Virus record (IMG/VR): IMGVR_UViG_3300033145_000693
Span: 1-37,676 of that record
DNA from: a virus
Reading direction: 5' to 3' (one strand)
DNA: 37,676 bases
Shown here one piece after another: positions 1 through 7,816 of this stretch; position 1 is the stretch's first letter; each line of letters starts with the position of its first letter. A program made the position numbers and the translations under genes. The notes beneath the pieces were generated by a model, which saw nothing but the letters and a program-made list of their open reading frames with translations, was not told the origin of the DNA and did not search any database.

Positions 1-1
1 T

Positions 2-229
2 GATAAATACTACAGGGATGGCTCGGATGTACTCTTCAATCACTTGAATGGTGACCACTACTCGATGCTGCTGTATCTACTTTCTAGGACGATTTACGAG
101 GGCGGCGGCGATGAGCGGCTGTGTGAGAAGATTTTTTGCCTTAACAAGATGCTGAGCGGAATTGACGTTTTTTTTACCGTAGAGCTTCCTACTGTATTTA
201 TCTTCTGTGTATTTCGCCATCAGGTTTGA
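2..229 (+). pseudogene. host hexapeptide acyltransferase (serine acetyltransferase-like), cut by prophage insertion
   Basis: The open frame enters from the left edge and reads DKYYRDGSDVLF, then LNKMLSGIDVFF and VELPTVFIF. These match my memory of the region just before the left-handed beta-helix in a family of serine O-acetyltransferases, where a motif of the type LNK-L-x-D-FY-VELP-IF is followed by HP-GSVLGRA. Here that continuation is missing. After FIF the frame runs into CVFRHQV and a TGA at 227-229, which lies in phage-end sequence. The break falls at a TG dinucleotide (206-207), as expected for a Mu-type end. The upstream half of the gene is outside the window. What I see is the frame and its break; the family name is from memory and unverified. 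The gene is probably inactivated in this lysogen. Confidence 0.6.
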
Positions 230-252
230 CGTTGTTTGACAAAGGTTTGGTG
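206..252 (+). other. left phage end with transposase-binding-like sites L1 and L2
   Basis: Two similar sites lie just inside the break in the host gene: GCCATCAGGTTTGACG around 216-231 and CAAAGGTTTGGTG at 240-252. Their GGTTTG cores start 21 bp apart, two helical turns. A partial copy, GTTTGAC at 234-240, lies exactly 10 bp after GTTTGAC at 224-230. The first 13 bases of L1 recur in inverted orientation at the right edge (37653-37668), and L2 recurs inverted with one change at 37528-37540. Inverted multi-site ends are the hallmark of MuA-type transposition. The exact end is probably the TG at 206 or 208; I cannot decide between them because the other junction is not in view. Confidence 0.7.
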
Positions 253-272
253 TTTTCTGCTGTATCGCCGCG

Positions 273-809
273 TCATTTCTGAGAAAAGAACGCGTGATCG
301 TCGATATATCCTAGGTCTTTATTATACCCACGCACAGGCTTTGCAGCGGCCTGGCTCTGCTCTTGCACGGCCTCTGCAGAGAGCCTGCTAGCCACAACTC
401 CACCGCCTTGGCCTTTCTTCTGCAGCACTGTGTGATACTGCTGGATGATCCGCATGCGCTGCCTGGATTTCCATTCGCACTTGCGGTGGCGATGCAGTTC
501 AATGTGGTCAAGCGTTACCCTTAGTTGCTCCTGTAAATCAAACCACAGGCCATCCTCAGCATCCCTTTTCCTGATGTCTGCAGCAATATCATCAAATTTC
601 TGCTTTGGCTGTCTCAGCTCCTCCACATAAGGCTCCAGGACTCGCCTGCGCCAGGGCTTCCCCTGGGGGCACGCAAAGTCAGGAGCCTCACACTCTTCAG
701 GAAGGCCAAAGCGCTCAATGATCTGCCTCCTCCAGTCTGTGTCCCATGGCTGCCTACAGGTTTTGCAGTGCTTGCCATTCTTGCAGAAGCGTGTGTCAAA
801 AAAACTCAT
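273..809 (-). CDS. late-operon terminal protein with Cys/His cluster, unknown function
   Basis: A 178-residue protein of unrecognised family. Near its N-terminus it has CKNGKHCKTCRQPW followed by CEAPDFACPQGKPW, five to six Cys in about 45 residues, which could bind a metal. The middle is a charged helical stretch (DIAADIRKRDAEDGLW onward) and the C-terminal third is Gln/Ala rich. The start ATG overlaps the TGA of the preceding gene as ATGA, so translation is probably coupled. It is the last gene of the leftward late operon and ends about 20 bp from the left-end site L2. Late position suggests a tail-tip, chaperone or host-takeover role, but nothing in the sequence decides. It does not look like an endolysin. 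Confidence 0.7.
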   Translation of the reverse strand: MSFFDTRFCKNGKHCKTCRQPWDTDWRRQIIERFGLPEECEAPDFACPQGKPWRRRVLEPYVEELRQPKQKFDDIAADIRKRDAEDGLWFDLQEQLRVTLDHIELHRHRKCEWKSRQRMRIIQQYHTVLQKKGQGGGVVASRLSAEAVQEQSQAAAKPVRGYNKDLGYIDDHAFFSQK

Positions 810-1723
810 ATGTCACTTACCACCACTGTGCCCTCATCAGGCGGCTGGGCGTTATTCTCCACAGTGTAGACACCCTTGGGGCTGCACTCGTTTGCATTCC
901 TGCATTCGACATATACGAAACCACCGAGAACAGACAGACTGAGTCTCCAGTTGTTGCCGCTGCATCCCGAAACACCATTGCCAAGATGAGTCAATGTCAA
1001 GTTGTTGACGTCCAGGATCGGTGGCGTTGGCGGATTATAGCTATAAGTAAATTCGTTGAAAGTTGGGAAGCCTGAATCACATAAACCGAGCCGCCCATCA
1101 AAATCATCATCAGTGGGCTCGGACGGTATCACTACATCAAAATGGAGACCACAAGGCACATCCGACAGGTGGCAAATGTTGTCAAAGTAGCACTGATGGC
1201 AAGCGGAGCAATCATCCTCTGGCGTCCCTGAGACTGGGACATCCTCGACAACATCAGACTCCCCAGGACAATCACCTCCCCAGTGGATGGCTCCATAGCG
1301 TGTGGCGTTGCAGCCATCGATATGCAGGCCAGGTGTGGGTGGTGTCTCGCTGGCTGAAATATCTGTCTGCACTTCGTATGGCTGGGTGCCAGGCGCAACA
1401 ACCCAGGCGCTGGCATCTATCCAGTTGGTGTCAACAAAGGCTGCCCCGCTGGTATGGGCAATCTTGCAGGCGTATTTTGTCCCTGCCTCCATCACCAAAT
1501 CGCCAAAGGAATAGGAAGTGAATGCTGCCCAGGGATCAGCCTCATGGTCCCCTCCGTTGAAGGTGTCATTGTGGCCTTCTTCCCAGCTTGTCCCATTGCA
1601 GGCACCAACACATAGATAGCGGAAATCAATGGCCCACTGGCAGGCCTTGCAACAGCATTCAGTTGCTACCTCTCCAGCTGCATTGAATAGAACCGCCCCA
1701 CCAGGTGTGAAGAAGACAACCAC
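806..1723 (-). CDS. Cys-rich tail-tip-region protein, unknown family
   Basis: This protein of about 305 residues follows the hub-like protein. I chose the GTG whose first base overlaps the preceding stop (TAGTG). A TTG at 1771 would add 16 residues and overlap the upstream gene by 49 bp. The N-terminus has a hydrophobic VVVVFFTPGGAVLF stretch. The rest is unusually rich in Cys in pairs and clusters (ECCCKACQW, CSACHQCYFDNIC, CGLHFD, CRNANECS), with many Gly, Asn and aromatic residues. The composition suggests a disulfide- or metal-stabilised beta-rich protein. A segment around EAGTKYACKIAHTSGAAF resembles short carbohydrate-binding-like repeats of tail proteins, but this is weak. Position between hub and operon end fits a tail-tip or receptor-binding component. 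Confidence 0.6.
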   Translation of the reverse strand: MVVFFTPGGAVLFNAAGEVATECCCKACQWAIDFRYLCVGACNGTSWEEGHNDTFNGGDHEADPWAAFTSYSFGDLVMEAGTKYACKIAHTSGAAFVDTNWIDASAWVVAPGTQPYEVQTDISASETPPTPGLHIDGCNATRYGAIHWGGDCPGESDVVEDVPVSGTPEDDCSACHQCYFDNICHLSDVPCGLHFDVVIPSEPTDDDFDGRLGLCDSGFPTFNEFTYSYNPPTPPILDVNNLTLTHLGNGVSGCSGNNWRLSLSVLGGFVYVECRNANECSPKGVYTVENNAQPPDEGTVVVSDI

Positions 1724-3741
1724 TACACTGTCTCGCAATGACCAGGCGTCCAGCCTGCCACGTTTGCCCAAGCACCAAACGCACTGATTGTGATCCAGCC
1801 ATTGGCCACGGTCACTGTTCTCAGGCGGATCTGCAGGTAGTTGGTCCCTGTATTGATCTTGAGATCCACCATACTCACCGGACCAGCATTGAAAGAGCCA
1901 CCTATGTTGCCAAAGCCCCCCTCAGAGTCACCATAGCCATCAGAGCACATGACCTGTCGCAGCTTGCTTGTGGAGCCATCCAGGAGCCTGAGTTCTCTAG
2001 GCTGGATATTCACATCAGCATCTGTCTTGCTGATGAGCGTTGGATCATCTTTGATGGCTTGAGTATAGTCTCCAGTCTCTGTCCTGTAGTTTTGCTTGAT
2101 GGGCTCACCTGGCCCGTTGCTGATGTTAGACGCAGGGCTGTATCCGTCTGCCGCGACACTAGAGCCAGCATCAGCAGAGTTGCCTGTGGTCCGGGCTTTC
2201 CAAAGCGTGCTAGTGCGTCGTCCTCTATTGCCCCGCATCAGCTCGATAAGATCCACAGGCCCGAGATGCTCAGGCGGACCAAATCCAATTGTTGTGCGCC
2301 CGCTGTCCACTTCCTCGATGACTTCCTGGACAGGTGCGTTCATGGTCGCCCAGGCTTCCTGGTCTGAATCGGTGAGGTTTATGGTGCGGCCGGGGAATAC
2401 GTTGCCGGAGACTTCTTCTTCTTCAATGATGAATGAGCCGTCGTAGTGTAGAGCATTCGCCGCGTCATATATCTTCTGTGCCACGCCAGAGGGAACCGCC
2501 TCACCAGTCTCAACGCCTGCCGTCCTGGAGTATGTCCCGCTATCCAGATCCGTGGCGACGAAGTTGTAAGTCACGCGCTTGTTTTCGACCTTCTCTACGA
2601 TGTTGCCTGCCTCATCCTGCTCTGCGATCGTGTAGTCGATCATCACCTCAATGAGATCCTCTTCAACGTCCTCAGTCATCCAGTCGTGGATGGTGCCTTT
2701 AGTCAATTCGTTGGCGTAGTACTCATCCCCTGGCCCCGGATCTCCAGCGTGTCCGACTCGCTCTGCGTCGTGGATGGTGATGGCGGTGATCCGATCGTCG
2801 TTGAGCCACTCGACCTTGGTCTTCCACCAGTCCTCGTCGTTGAGATTCCCAGGCATGGCTACGACCTCAATATCTTGGCTTTGCCTGGTCACACGGATGC
2901 CAGCCAGCTGCACGGTCATGTTGAGAGCGCCAGGCTCGAGGCCCGTCGACTCTGCGGGCCAGGCGTCGGTCGAGACGCTCTCATATGCCATACCGTCAAC
3001 AGTGTGCGTTTGCTCGTACTTGATGACGACTGCAGGTACCTGCAGATCGTTCCGGGCGGTGATGCTCAACTCATGATTAGGCTCGCACTGGACGATATTG
3101 AAGTCGACGGCCGTCATCTCCGATCGACGCTTGCAGTGAAGTGTTGGCGGCGTGGTGGCATAGTCAAACCAGGTGACGCCATCCGGCACCCACTTAAGAA
3201 CCTTGCGCAGTGCCTCGCCACACATGATGTCGGTGGCCTCGTCCCAGGGGAACTCTATATCGGGAGTGATGGTCCCCGCTGCCAGGCTGATTCCGTTGGC
3301 GGCCGCGAAAGCGAGGATCTCAGTCACCACGGCTCCAGCGTGTATCCGATCACCGTCGCTGTTTTGACCCAGGATGACTCGAGTCTTGTACTGGTCGGTG
3401 AGTTCTTCCTCGATGGCATCCCACATCTTCCATGTCTGCTGGAAGGTCAAGCGGTCCAAGTCGTGCCAGGGGCCGCTGACCCGGTACGTTATGCTTTCCT
3501 CGCGTGGAGATCCGAAACGGGGAACCTGTGTAATCGTGCCAACGAACCATACGACGCCATCCTGCTTGATTGTTACGGTGTCGCCATAAGGGAAAAGGAC
3601 CGTACCGTCGAAAGCCTCGCCATCAGCAACGAACGACACAACGTCAGCGTCCTGGTTTACCCTGGTGCGGGTGAGGCTGGCGAGTCCGAGATCCGCGAAG
3701 GTCTCTTCGTCTTCGCCATGTAATATCGTCCATACGCTCAT
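1723..3741 (-). CDS. putative phage tail hub / baseplate protein
   Basis: A 672-residue protein directly following the tape measure gene; the ATG overlaps that gene's stop by 4 bases. The N-terminal region reads like a hub or distal-tail protein: a beta-rich module with GDTVTIKQDGVVWFVGTI and then YRVSGPWHDLDRLTFQQTW. This is typical of gp27-like or late-control-D-like proteins, where a short barrel domain is followed by a wrap-around domain. Residues of about 200-450 are mixed alpha/beta with no clear motif. The C-terminal third (after RRTSTLWKARTTGNSADAGSS) is low complexity and probably forms an extension. The position (tape measure, hub, tip proteins) is the standard siphovirus order. Function is inferred from context plus the N-terminal flavour; I see no catalytic motif. 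Confidence 0.65.
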   Translation of the reverse strand: MSVWTILHGEDEETFADLGLASLTRTRVNQDADVVSFVADGEAFDGTVLFPYGDTVTIKQDGVVWFVGTITQVPRFGSPREESITYRVSGPWHDLDRLTFQQTWKMWDAIEEELTDQYKTRVILGQNSDGDRIHAGAVVTEILAFAAANGISLAAGTITPDIEFPWDEATDIMCGEALRKVLKWVPDGVTWFDYATTPPTLHCKRRSEMTAVDFNIVQCEPNHELSITARNDLQVPAVVIKYEQTHTVDGMAYESVSTDAWPAESTGLEPGALNMTVQLAGIRVTRQSQDIEVVAMPGNLNDEDWWKTKVEWLNDDRITAITIHDAERVGHAGDPGPGDEYYANELTKGTIHDWMTEDVEEDLIEVMIDYTIAEQDEAGNIVEKVENKRVTYNFVATDLDSGTYSRTAGVETGEAVPSGVAQKIYDAANALHYDGSFIIEEEEVSGNVFPGRTINLTDSDQEAWATMNAPVQEVIEEVDSGRTTIGFGPPEHLGPVDLIELMRGNRGRRTSTLWKARTTGNSADAGSSVAADGYSPASNISNGPGEPIKQNYRTETGDYTQAIKDDPTLISKTDADVNIQPRELRLLDGSTSKLRQVMCSDGYGDSEGGFGNIGGSFNAGPVSMVDLKINTGTNYLQIRLRTVTVANGWITISAFGAWANVAGWTPGHCETV

Positions 3742-5918
3742 GAAGCCCTGTCGCTCTTCCGAAATTGTGACTTCACTATTTTAACCTCTTCTCTTGCTTC
3801 GTCGAGCATCGTGGCGAGCGACCGGATGACATCTACCATCTCTTCGAGTGCATCAGCAGAAAGTCCCAGCGCTTGGTGGATAGCCTGCGGATCGCCTGCC
3901 GCGATTTTGGACTGTGCCGACCTGGCGGACGCCGCCTCTCCTTCCTCGCGGCCCAAGCGCGACTGCAGGCCCGCACGGCCGAGCTGTCCCCGCTTGGCAC
4001 CGGACAGCCTGTCGAGCATCGCGGCGACGTCAGCTTCCTCTTTGCCCACGATGCTGCCCTGACGTTCAAAGGCTATGCGCTGCAGCTCCTCCATGAGCGC
4101 CTTCCTCTCTTCAACGACGATGCGGGTGCGATCGTCAGGCGCACCGCGCGACCTGGCCTGGGCACGCAGGCCAATGAGCCTCGAGGCGGCAACAGCCGAA
4201 TTGGTAGCATTGATTTGCTTTGTGAGGGCCAGGATCTCCACTTGTATCTTCTTCTGCCTCTCCAGCGCAACTGCCGCTTCCTTTTCGGCGTCGGCTTTTA
4301 TACGAGCGTCCAGATCGCCCTGGACGTCAGACGCAGCCCTGGAGGCAGCGCCGAATTGTCTCACGTTCTCCAGAGTGGCCAGCCCTTTATCTATTCTCCC
4401 TTGACCGCTGCCACCTAACGCCCGGTCAAATCGTGACTGTTTTTCCTTGCCTATCGCAGCGCGCGTGCGCCGTTCTTCTTCGTCCACTGACCGGCCGGTC
4501 TGTGCGGCCATATCTTTGGCGACAGACCTGATGGCTTTGTCCTCGATGAATCCCAAAAACTCAGTCTTGATTGCTGCGCCGATTGCCGTACCGATCTCTC
4601 CAGCAACAGCGAAGAGCGTGCGGGCTGCCGCCTGGGCCGCCAGGACAGCCATCCCGATTAGAATATCCTTTATCCCGTCGAAGATGTTTTCAACCTCTTC
4701 GCGCCCACCTCCGAGTATGGCCTCCCAGAAATCAGCAGCGTCCTCTCGAAACCCTTCGAGCTTGTCGCGCAGGCCATCGAATATCTTGTCGGTGTCCCTC
4801 CACTTCGCCAGCTCTTTGGTTATGGAATTGATTACGGGGGCGACAGTCTCGTCCAGGACGATGCCCAGGCGTGTGGCGATCCCGACAACGGTCTGCCAGA
4901 ACTTGGGCCAGTGCCTCACCCTGTCCATCTTATCGAAAGCGCCCTGCAGCGCACCGGCCGACCCGGCCATCTGCGCGAGGTCGTCGGCCGCTTGTCTCGC
5001 ATTCTTGCCAGTCAATCCGAGGACACCCATCAGGGCTTCGTCTGTCCCGAGCAGCTTCTTGAGTGCGGTCTGGCTGCCACCGGCCTGCTTGGCGACCTTG
5101 GCCATTGCGTCCTGGAACGACATTGTCTTGATCCAGCCATCCCCGAGAACCTTGTTGAGTCCGAAGATAGACGCCCGGATCTGCGTCATGGCCTGGGCTG
5201 TAGGCGTGCCGCCCTTCGTCATGGTAGCAATGGCTGCCAGGATCTGCTGGATCGGGATGTTGGCGGCCGCTGCGGCCGGTGCGACGGTAGCGATGTTGGC
5301 TGCCAGCGCGGCAAAGGTTGTGGCTCCGTTGGCTACAGTGGAGAACAACTGATCGGCGACCTCCATCGCCTGCGCGGACTCGAGATGGAAGGCGTTGAGT
5401 ATGTTTGTCATACCAGCGACAGCGCCGGATACAGTTGAGCTGTCCGCGACGGCCACCTTGGCGGCCAGCTTCAAGAAGTCCAGGGCGTTGTCCTGGGGAA
5501 TGCCGCGCGAGAGCGTCTCGTATAATCCGTCGGCAAGCTCTGACTTTAGGACGCCCAGGTCACCGGAGAGGGCATTGACTTCTTTACGGAACTTATTGAA
5601 CTCGCGAACACCACCATTCATCATGGTCGACGCGCGAGCCATCTGTATGGTGTACTTCGAGGCGTTGCGTATCAGCGCTCCGATGGCGATGGTCGTGGCG
5701 ATGGCGGCCGTGCGCAGCTTGTTGAGTAGCGGCGTCACCATCGATGTGCCGCGACGCAGCAATCCCAGCGCCTTAGATCCCAGGCGGCCCATGACTGCAA
5801 ACGCTTTGCCCACGCGGAAGACTATCTTGAGCAACTTCCCTGTGCCGCGCAGCACGATATTAAGACCCGTCTTGTCGCCGACGGTCTTGATCAATAGTTT
5901 GATATCAGGAAACGCCAT
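3738..5918 (-). CDS. tail tape measure protein (TP901-like core)
   Basis: A 726-residue protein that sets tail length and probably delivers DNA through the membrane. The N-terminal quarter has short hydrophobic helices (AAIATTIAIGALI). It is followed by the typical tape-measure core: MARASTMMNGGV, then a long helix-rich segment with AAKVAVADSSTVSGAVAGMTNILNAF, an Ala-rich MEVADQLFSTVANGATTFAALA stretch in which TIATV-APAAAA follows, and IQQILAAIATMTKGGTPTAQAMTQIRASI. These are features of the TP901 tape-measure family. The C-terminal half is coiled coil rich in Ala, Arg, Glu and Lys. An RBS-like AGAGG precedes the ATG. At 726 residues the tail would be about 110 nm by the usual 0.15 nm per residue rule, which is an estimate only. 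Confidence 0.85.
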   Translation of the reverse strand: MAFPDIKLLIKTVGDKTGLNIVLRGTGKLLKIVFRVGKAFAVMGRLGSKALGLLRRGTSMVTPLLNKLRTAAIATTIAIGALIRNASKYTIQMARASTMMNGGVREFNKFRKEVNALSGDLGVLKSELADGLYETLSRGIPQDNALDFLKLAAKVAVADSSTVSGAVAGMTNILNAFHLESAQAMEVADQLFSTVANGATTFAALAANIATVAPAAAAANIPIQQILAAIATMTKGGTPTAQAMTQIRASIFGLNKVLGDGWIKTMSFQDAMAKVAKQAGGSQTALKKLLGTDEALMGVLGLTGKNARQAADDLAQMAGSAGALQGAFDKMDRVRHWPKFWQTVVGIATRLGIVLDETVAPVINSITKELAKWRDTDKIFDGLRDKLEGFREDAADFWEAILGGGREEVENIFDGIKDILIGMAVLAAQAAARTLFAVAGEIGTAIGAAIKTEFLGFIEDKAIRSVAKDMAAQTGRSVDEEERRTRAAIGKEKQSRFDRALGGSGQGRIDKGLATLENVRQFGAASRAASDVQGDLDARIKADAEKEAAVALERQKKIQVEILALTKQINATNSAVAASRLIGLRAQARSRGAPDDRTRIVVEERKALMEELQRIAFERQGSIVGKEEADVAAMLDRLSGAKRGQLGRAGLQSRLGREEGEAASARSAQSKIAAGDPQAIHQALGLSADALEEMVDVIRSLATMLDEAREEVKIVKSQFRKSDRAS

Positions 5919-5919
5919 C

Positions 5920-6519
5920 TCAGATCCTCTTCAAATAACTCAGGACATCTTCTCGGACTTCTGTATGGATAGCTTCTTCGGTGGGGAGCACTGAGGGATC
6001 TGCCTTCTGTTCCGACGAGCGAACGAGCCTGTACATTATCTCGCCGCCGACTTCCTTGCCCTTTGCAAAGCCCTTCTTTGTCTTCTGCAACATCGTTGCA
6101 CGCCTGGTGCGCAGGCCAACGGGGCCACGACGGCCGAACACTACCTCGAGATTGTCGAACTCCCTGGCGCGGCGGCCGTGCGCCTCCGGGCTGGCTGGTA
6201 TTGTCAGATACTTCGAGTTCACTGGCAGGATGGTACCGCCGAAGAACCGCTGGGCGATGCCGACGTGATTGATGCTCACTTCCACGCCGTCGGACACTTC
6301 CCGGAAATTGGTGGACCGAGCAGCTGCTGCGTAGAAATGTGTACGGCGGCCGCCCTTATCATTGGCGCGCGAGCGATCTAATGCGAAGAGGTGATTGCGT
6401 ATCAGGTTTTGCCCGGAGCGGCCCGCCACAGGTTTGATCTTGTCGGGATCGAGACCGACCTGCAGGCGACGCAACCACGGCGTCACGTTATCGGTTACTC
6501 TGGCGGTCATTCCAAACAT
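5920..6519 (-). CDS. virion morphogenesis protein, Mu gpG-like / HK97 gp10-like
   Basis: A 199-residue protein. I placed the start at the ATG of MFGMTARVTDNV, one base after the upstream gene's TGA (TGATATG); the open frame extends further upstream but only as an out-of-frame shadow of the neighbour. MTARVTDNVTPWLRRL, then RSGQNLIRNHLFALDRSRAN, HFYAAAARSTNF and FFGGTILPVNSKYLTIPA are characteristic of the phage virion morphogenesis family (Mu gpG and tail-completion proteins), in which G-[GT]-I-P-K-YLxIP recurs. The C-terminus carries a Lys-rich MLQKTKKGFAKGKEVGG and a short helix. It sits just before the tape measure in transcription order, which suits tail completion or head-tail joining. 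Confidence 0.75.
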   Translation of the reverse strand: MFGMTARVTDNVTPWLRRLQVGLDPDKIKPVAGRSGQNLIRNHLFALDRSRANDKGGRRTHFYAAAARSTNFREVSDGVEVSINHVGIAQRFFGGTILPVNSKYLTIPASPEAHGRRAREFDNLEVVFGRRGPVGLRTRRATMLQKTKKGFAKGKEVGGEIMYRLVRSSEQKADPSVLPTEEAIHTEVREDVLSYLKRI

Positions 6520-6520
6520 A

Positions 6521-7366
6521 TCAAGTGAGGCGCAGCGCCCCCTCCACAAACCTAGCCGTAGGGCCGAGCGACTCAAGCAACGCCTCGAACAGCAAGCCAC
6601 TGCGCACCGGCGCACTGGCCTCCAGGTCGTCGTTGAAGTTGCGACTATGGGCCGGGATGATAGTGTTCTCTTTGATGACACCCAGCTTGACCGCTTCCTC
6701 TCGCTTGATCTCGCGGGTGTCCATGCCGGAGTTGAAGTCGAAGGGGGCATAGGGTAGACCAAAGGAGGATATCCCCGTCCAGATGGCATCGTTCTTTGGT
6801 GCGATCATTCTGTTGCCCTGGTATATCTTGCCGCCCGCCTCCATCCATCGAGCTTTCCAGTCGCGTTTCAGTTCGCGCTCCTCGCCTCGGAACAACTCCA
6901 GCGCAGGCCATTGTTCCAGGATGGCCGGGTCTTGTCCCTGGTCCCAATAGCCAAAGCCTTGGGCCATCTTCGTATTCATATCGATCACCAGGTTAAGCCT
7001 GGCGTCTGACGACAGATCCTTGATGCCGCCGCGATCCTCCGGGTCCGGCTGGTAGTCGATCGCTATCAACGCTTGCTTCAACGCCAGGCGTGCGGTGGCC
7101 GGGTCCATGCCTTCACCTGGTCGGGCGGGCCGCCGTTCCCCTGTCTCGCGATCTATCACTGTCTCGGGCGACACGATTTGAGTGATGACCTCATCGATCT
7201 TTCCCAGGTATCCTGCGTTGGTGGTACGCGCTGAGAAGATAGCGCGCTCGCGCAGCTCCGGGGCGATCGCCTGCAGCGCGGCCGACGACTCGGATGTAGG
7301 CAGGATTGACCTGACCTCGCGGCTCTGGAGTGCTTCCTCGAAGGGTTGGGGCTTGTTAAAGATCAT
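6521..7366 (-). CDS. putative minor head protein (MuF-type C-terminal region)
   Basis: A 281-residue protein. The C-terminal half contains a run of aromatic and basic residues (WKARWMEAGGKIY), then RMIAPKNDAIW, FGLPYAPFDFNSGMDTRE and REEAVKLGVI. I associate that arrangement with the minor head or head-morphogenesis proteins of Mu-like phages, but cannot confirm it. The N-terminal half is helical, with SRTTNAGYLGKID-like and RLALKQALIAIDYQPDPEDRG segments. In Mu the minor head gene follows the portal; here it is about 13 kb downstream, next to the gpG-like gene. The gpF-gpG adjacency is therefore kept while the pair has moved. An alternative is a tail assembly factor. Confidence 0.5.
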   Translation of the reverse strand: MIFNKPQPFEEALQSREVRSILPTSESSAALQAIAPELRERAIFSARTTNAGYLGKIDEVITQIVSPETVIDRETGERRPARPGEGMDPATARLALKQALIAIDYQPDPEDRGGIKDLSSDARLNLVIDMNTKMAQGFGYWDQGQDPAILEQWPALELFRGEERELKRDWKARWMEAGGKIYQGNRMIAPKNDAIWTGISSFGLPYAPFDFNSGMDTREIKREEAVKLGVIKENTIIPAHSRNFNDDLEASAPVRSGLLFEALLESLGPTARFVEGALRLT

Positions 7367-7387
7367 CCTGTTATCTCCTCTACTGTT

Positions 7388-7816
7388 TTATTCGGGTACC
7401 GCCGGGCTCGGTAAGAACTCAGCGCCCAGGTCGATCACCAGCTGCTCGACATCGTTCGTCTGAAAAAAACCTATGTTGGGATTATTTGCAAAGAGCTCTT
7501 TCCATGATGCCACTTTCGCCGGGGTGTCCCGGTAGCGGATTTGTTTACGTGTCGTCCAGACAAGATCAATAAGCGCGTTGGTATTGGCGACCAGTCTGGC
7601 CTCAGTCCACGACTGATCGACGGCTGCCCGATTTTCGGCTGTGTCGGGCCTACCCGAAATATAGAGCATAACCTTTTGAGCCTTGGCGTTGTGCTGCAGA
7701 CGAAACGCCCGACGAACTACGAGGACGAAAAGCTCATGCGGTCGAGGATAGGCCGCCGCACTTGTGACGGCCGCGACGAGCAAGACGCAGGCAAACTTAA
7801 TAATTTTATAGACCAT
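7388..7816 (-). CDS. small exported protein of unknown function
   Basis: About 142 residues. The start is the ATG of MVYKIIKFACVLL, because GAGG lies seven bases upstream; an ATG eight codons earlier has no such signal. It overlaps the end of the LamG gene by 11 bases. The N-terminus is a good Sec signal peptide: basic KIIK, hydrophobic FACVLLVAAVTSA, and a likely AAA-Y cleavage site. The mature part is alpha-rich with no motif I know (for example HNAKAQKVMLYISGRPDT and NPNIGFFQTNDVEQLV). It forms a trio with the two preceding genes, all with export signals, inside the tail operon. Role unknown. Confidence 0.65.
   Translation of the reverse strand: MVYKIIKFACVLLVAAVTSAAAYPRPHELFVLVVRRAFRLQHNAKAQKVMLYISGRPDTAENRAAVDQSWTEARLVANTNALIDLVWTTRKQIRYRDTPAKVASWKELFANNPNIGFFQTNDVEQLVIDLGAEFLPSPAVPE

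Noticed and set aside
1063-1521. Long rightward frames inside the leftward structural block
   Set aside because: They are opposite-strand shadows of genes with good start signals and have no family features; the same holds for similar frames at 2686-3723, 4447-5352, 9524-10123 and 21921-23030.
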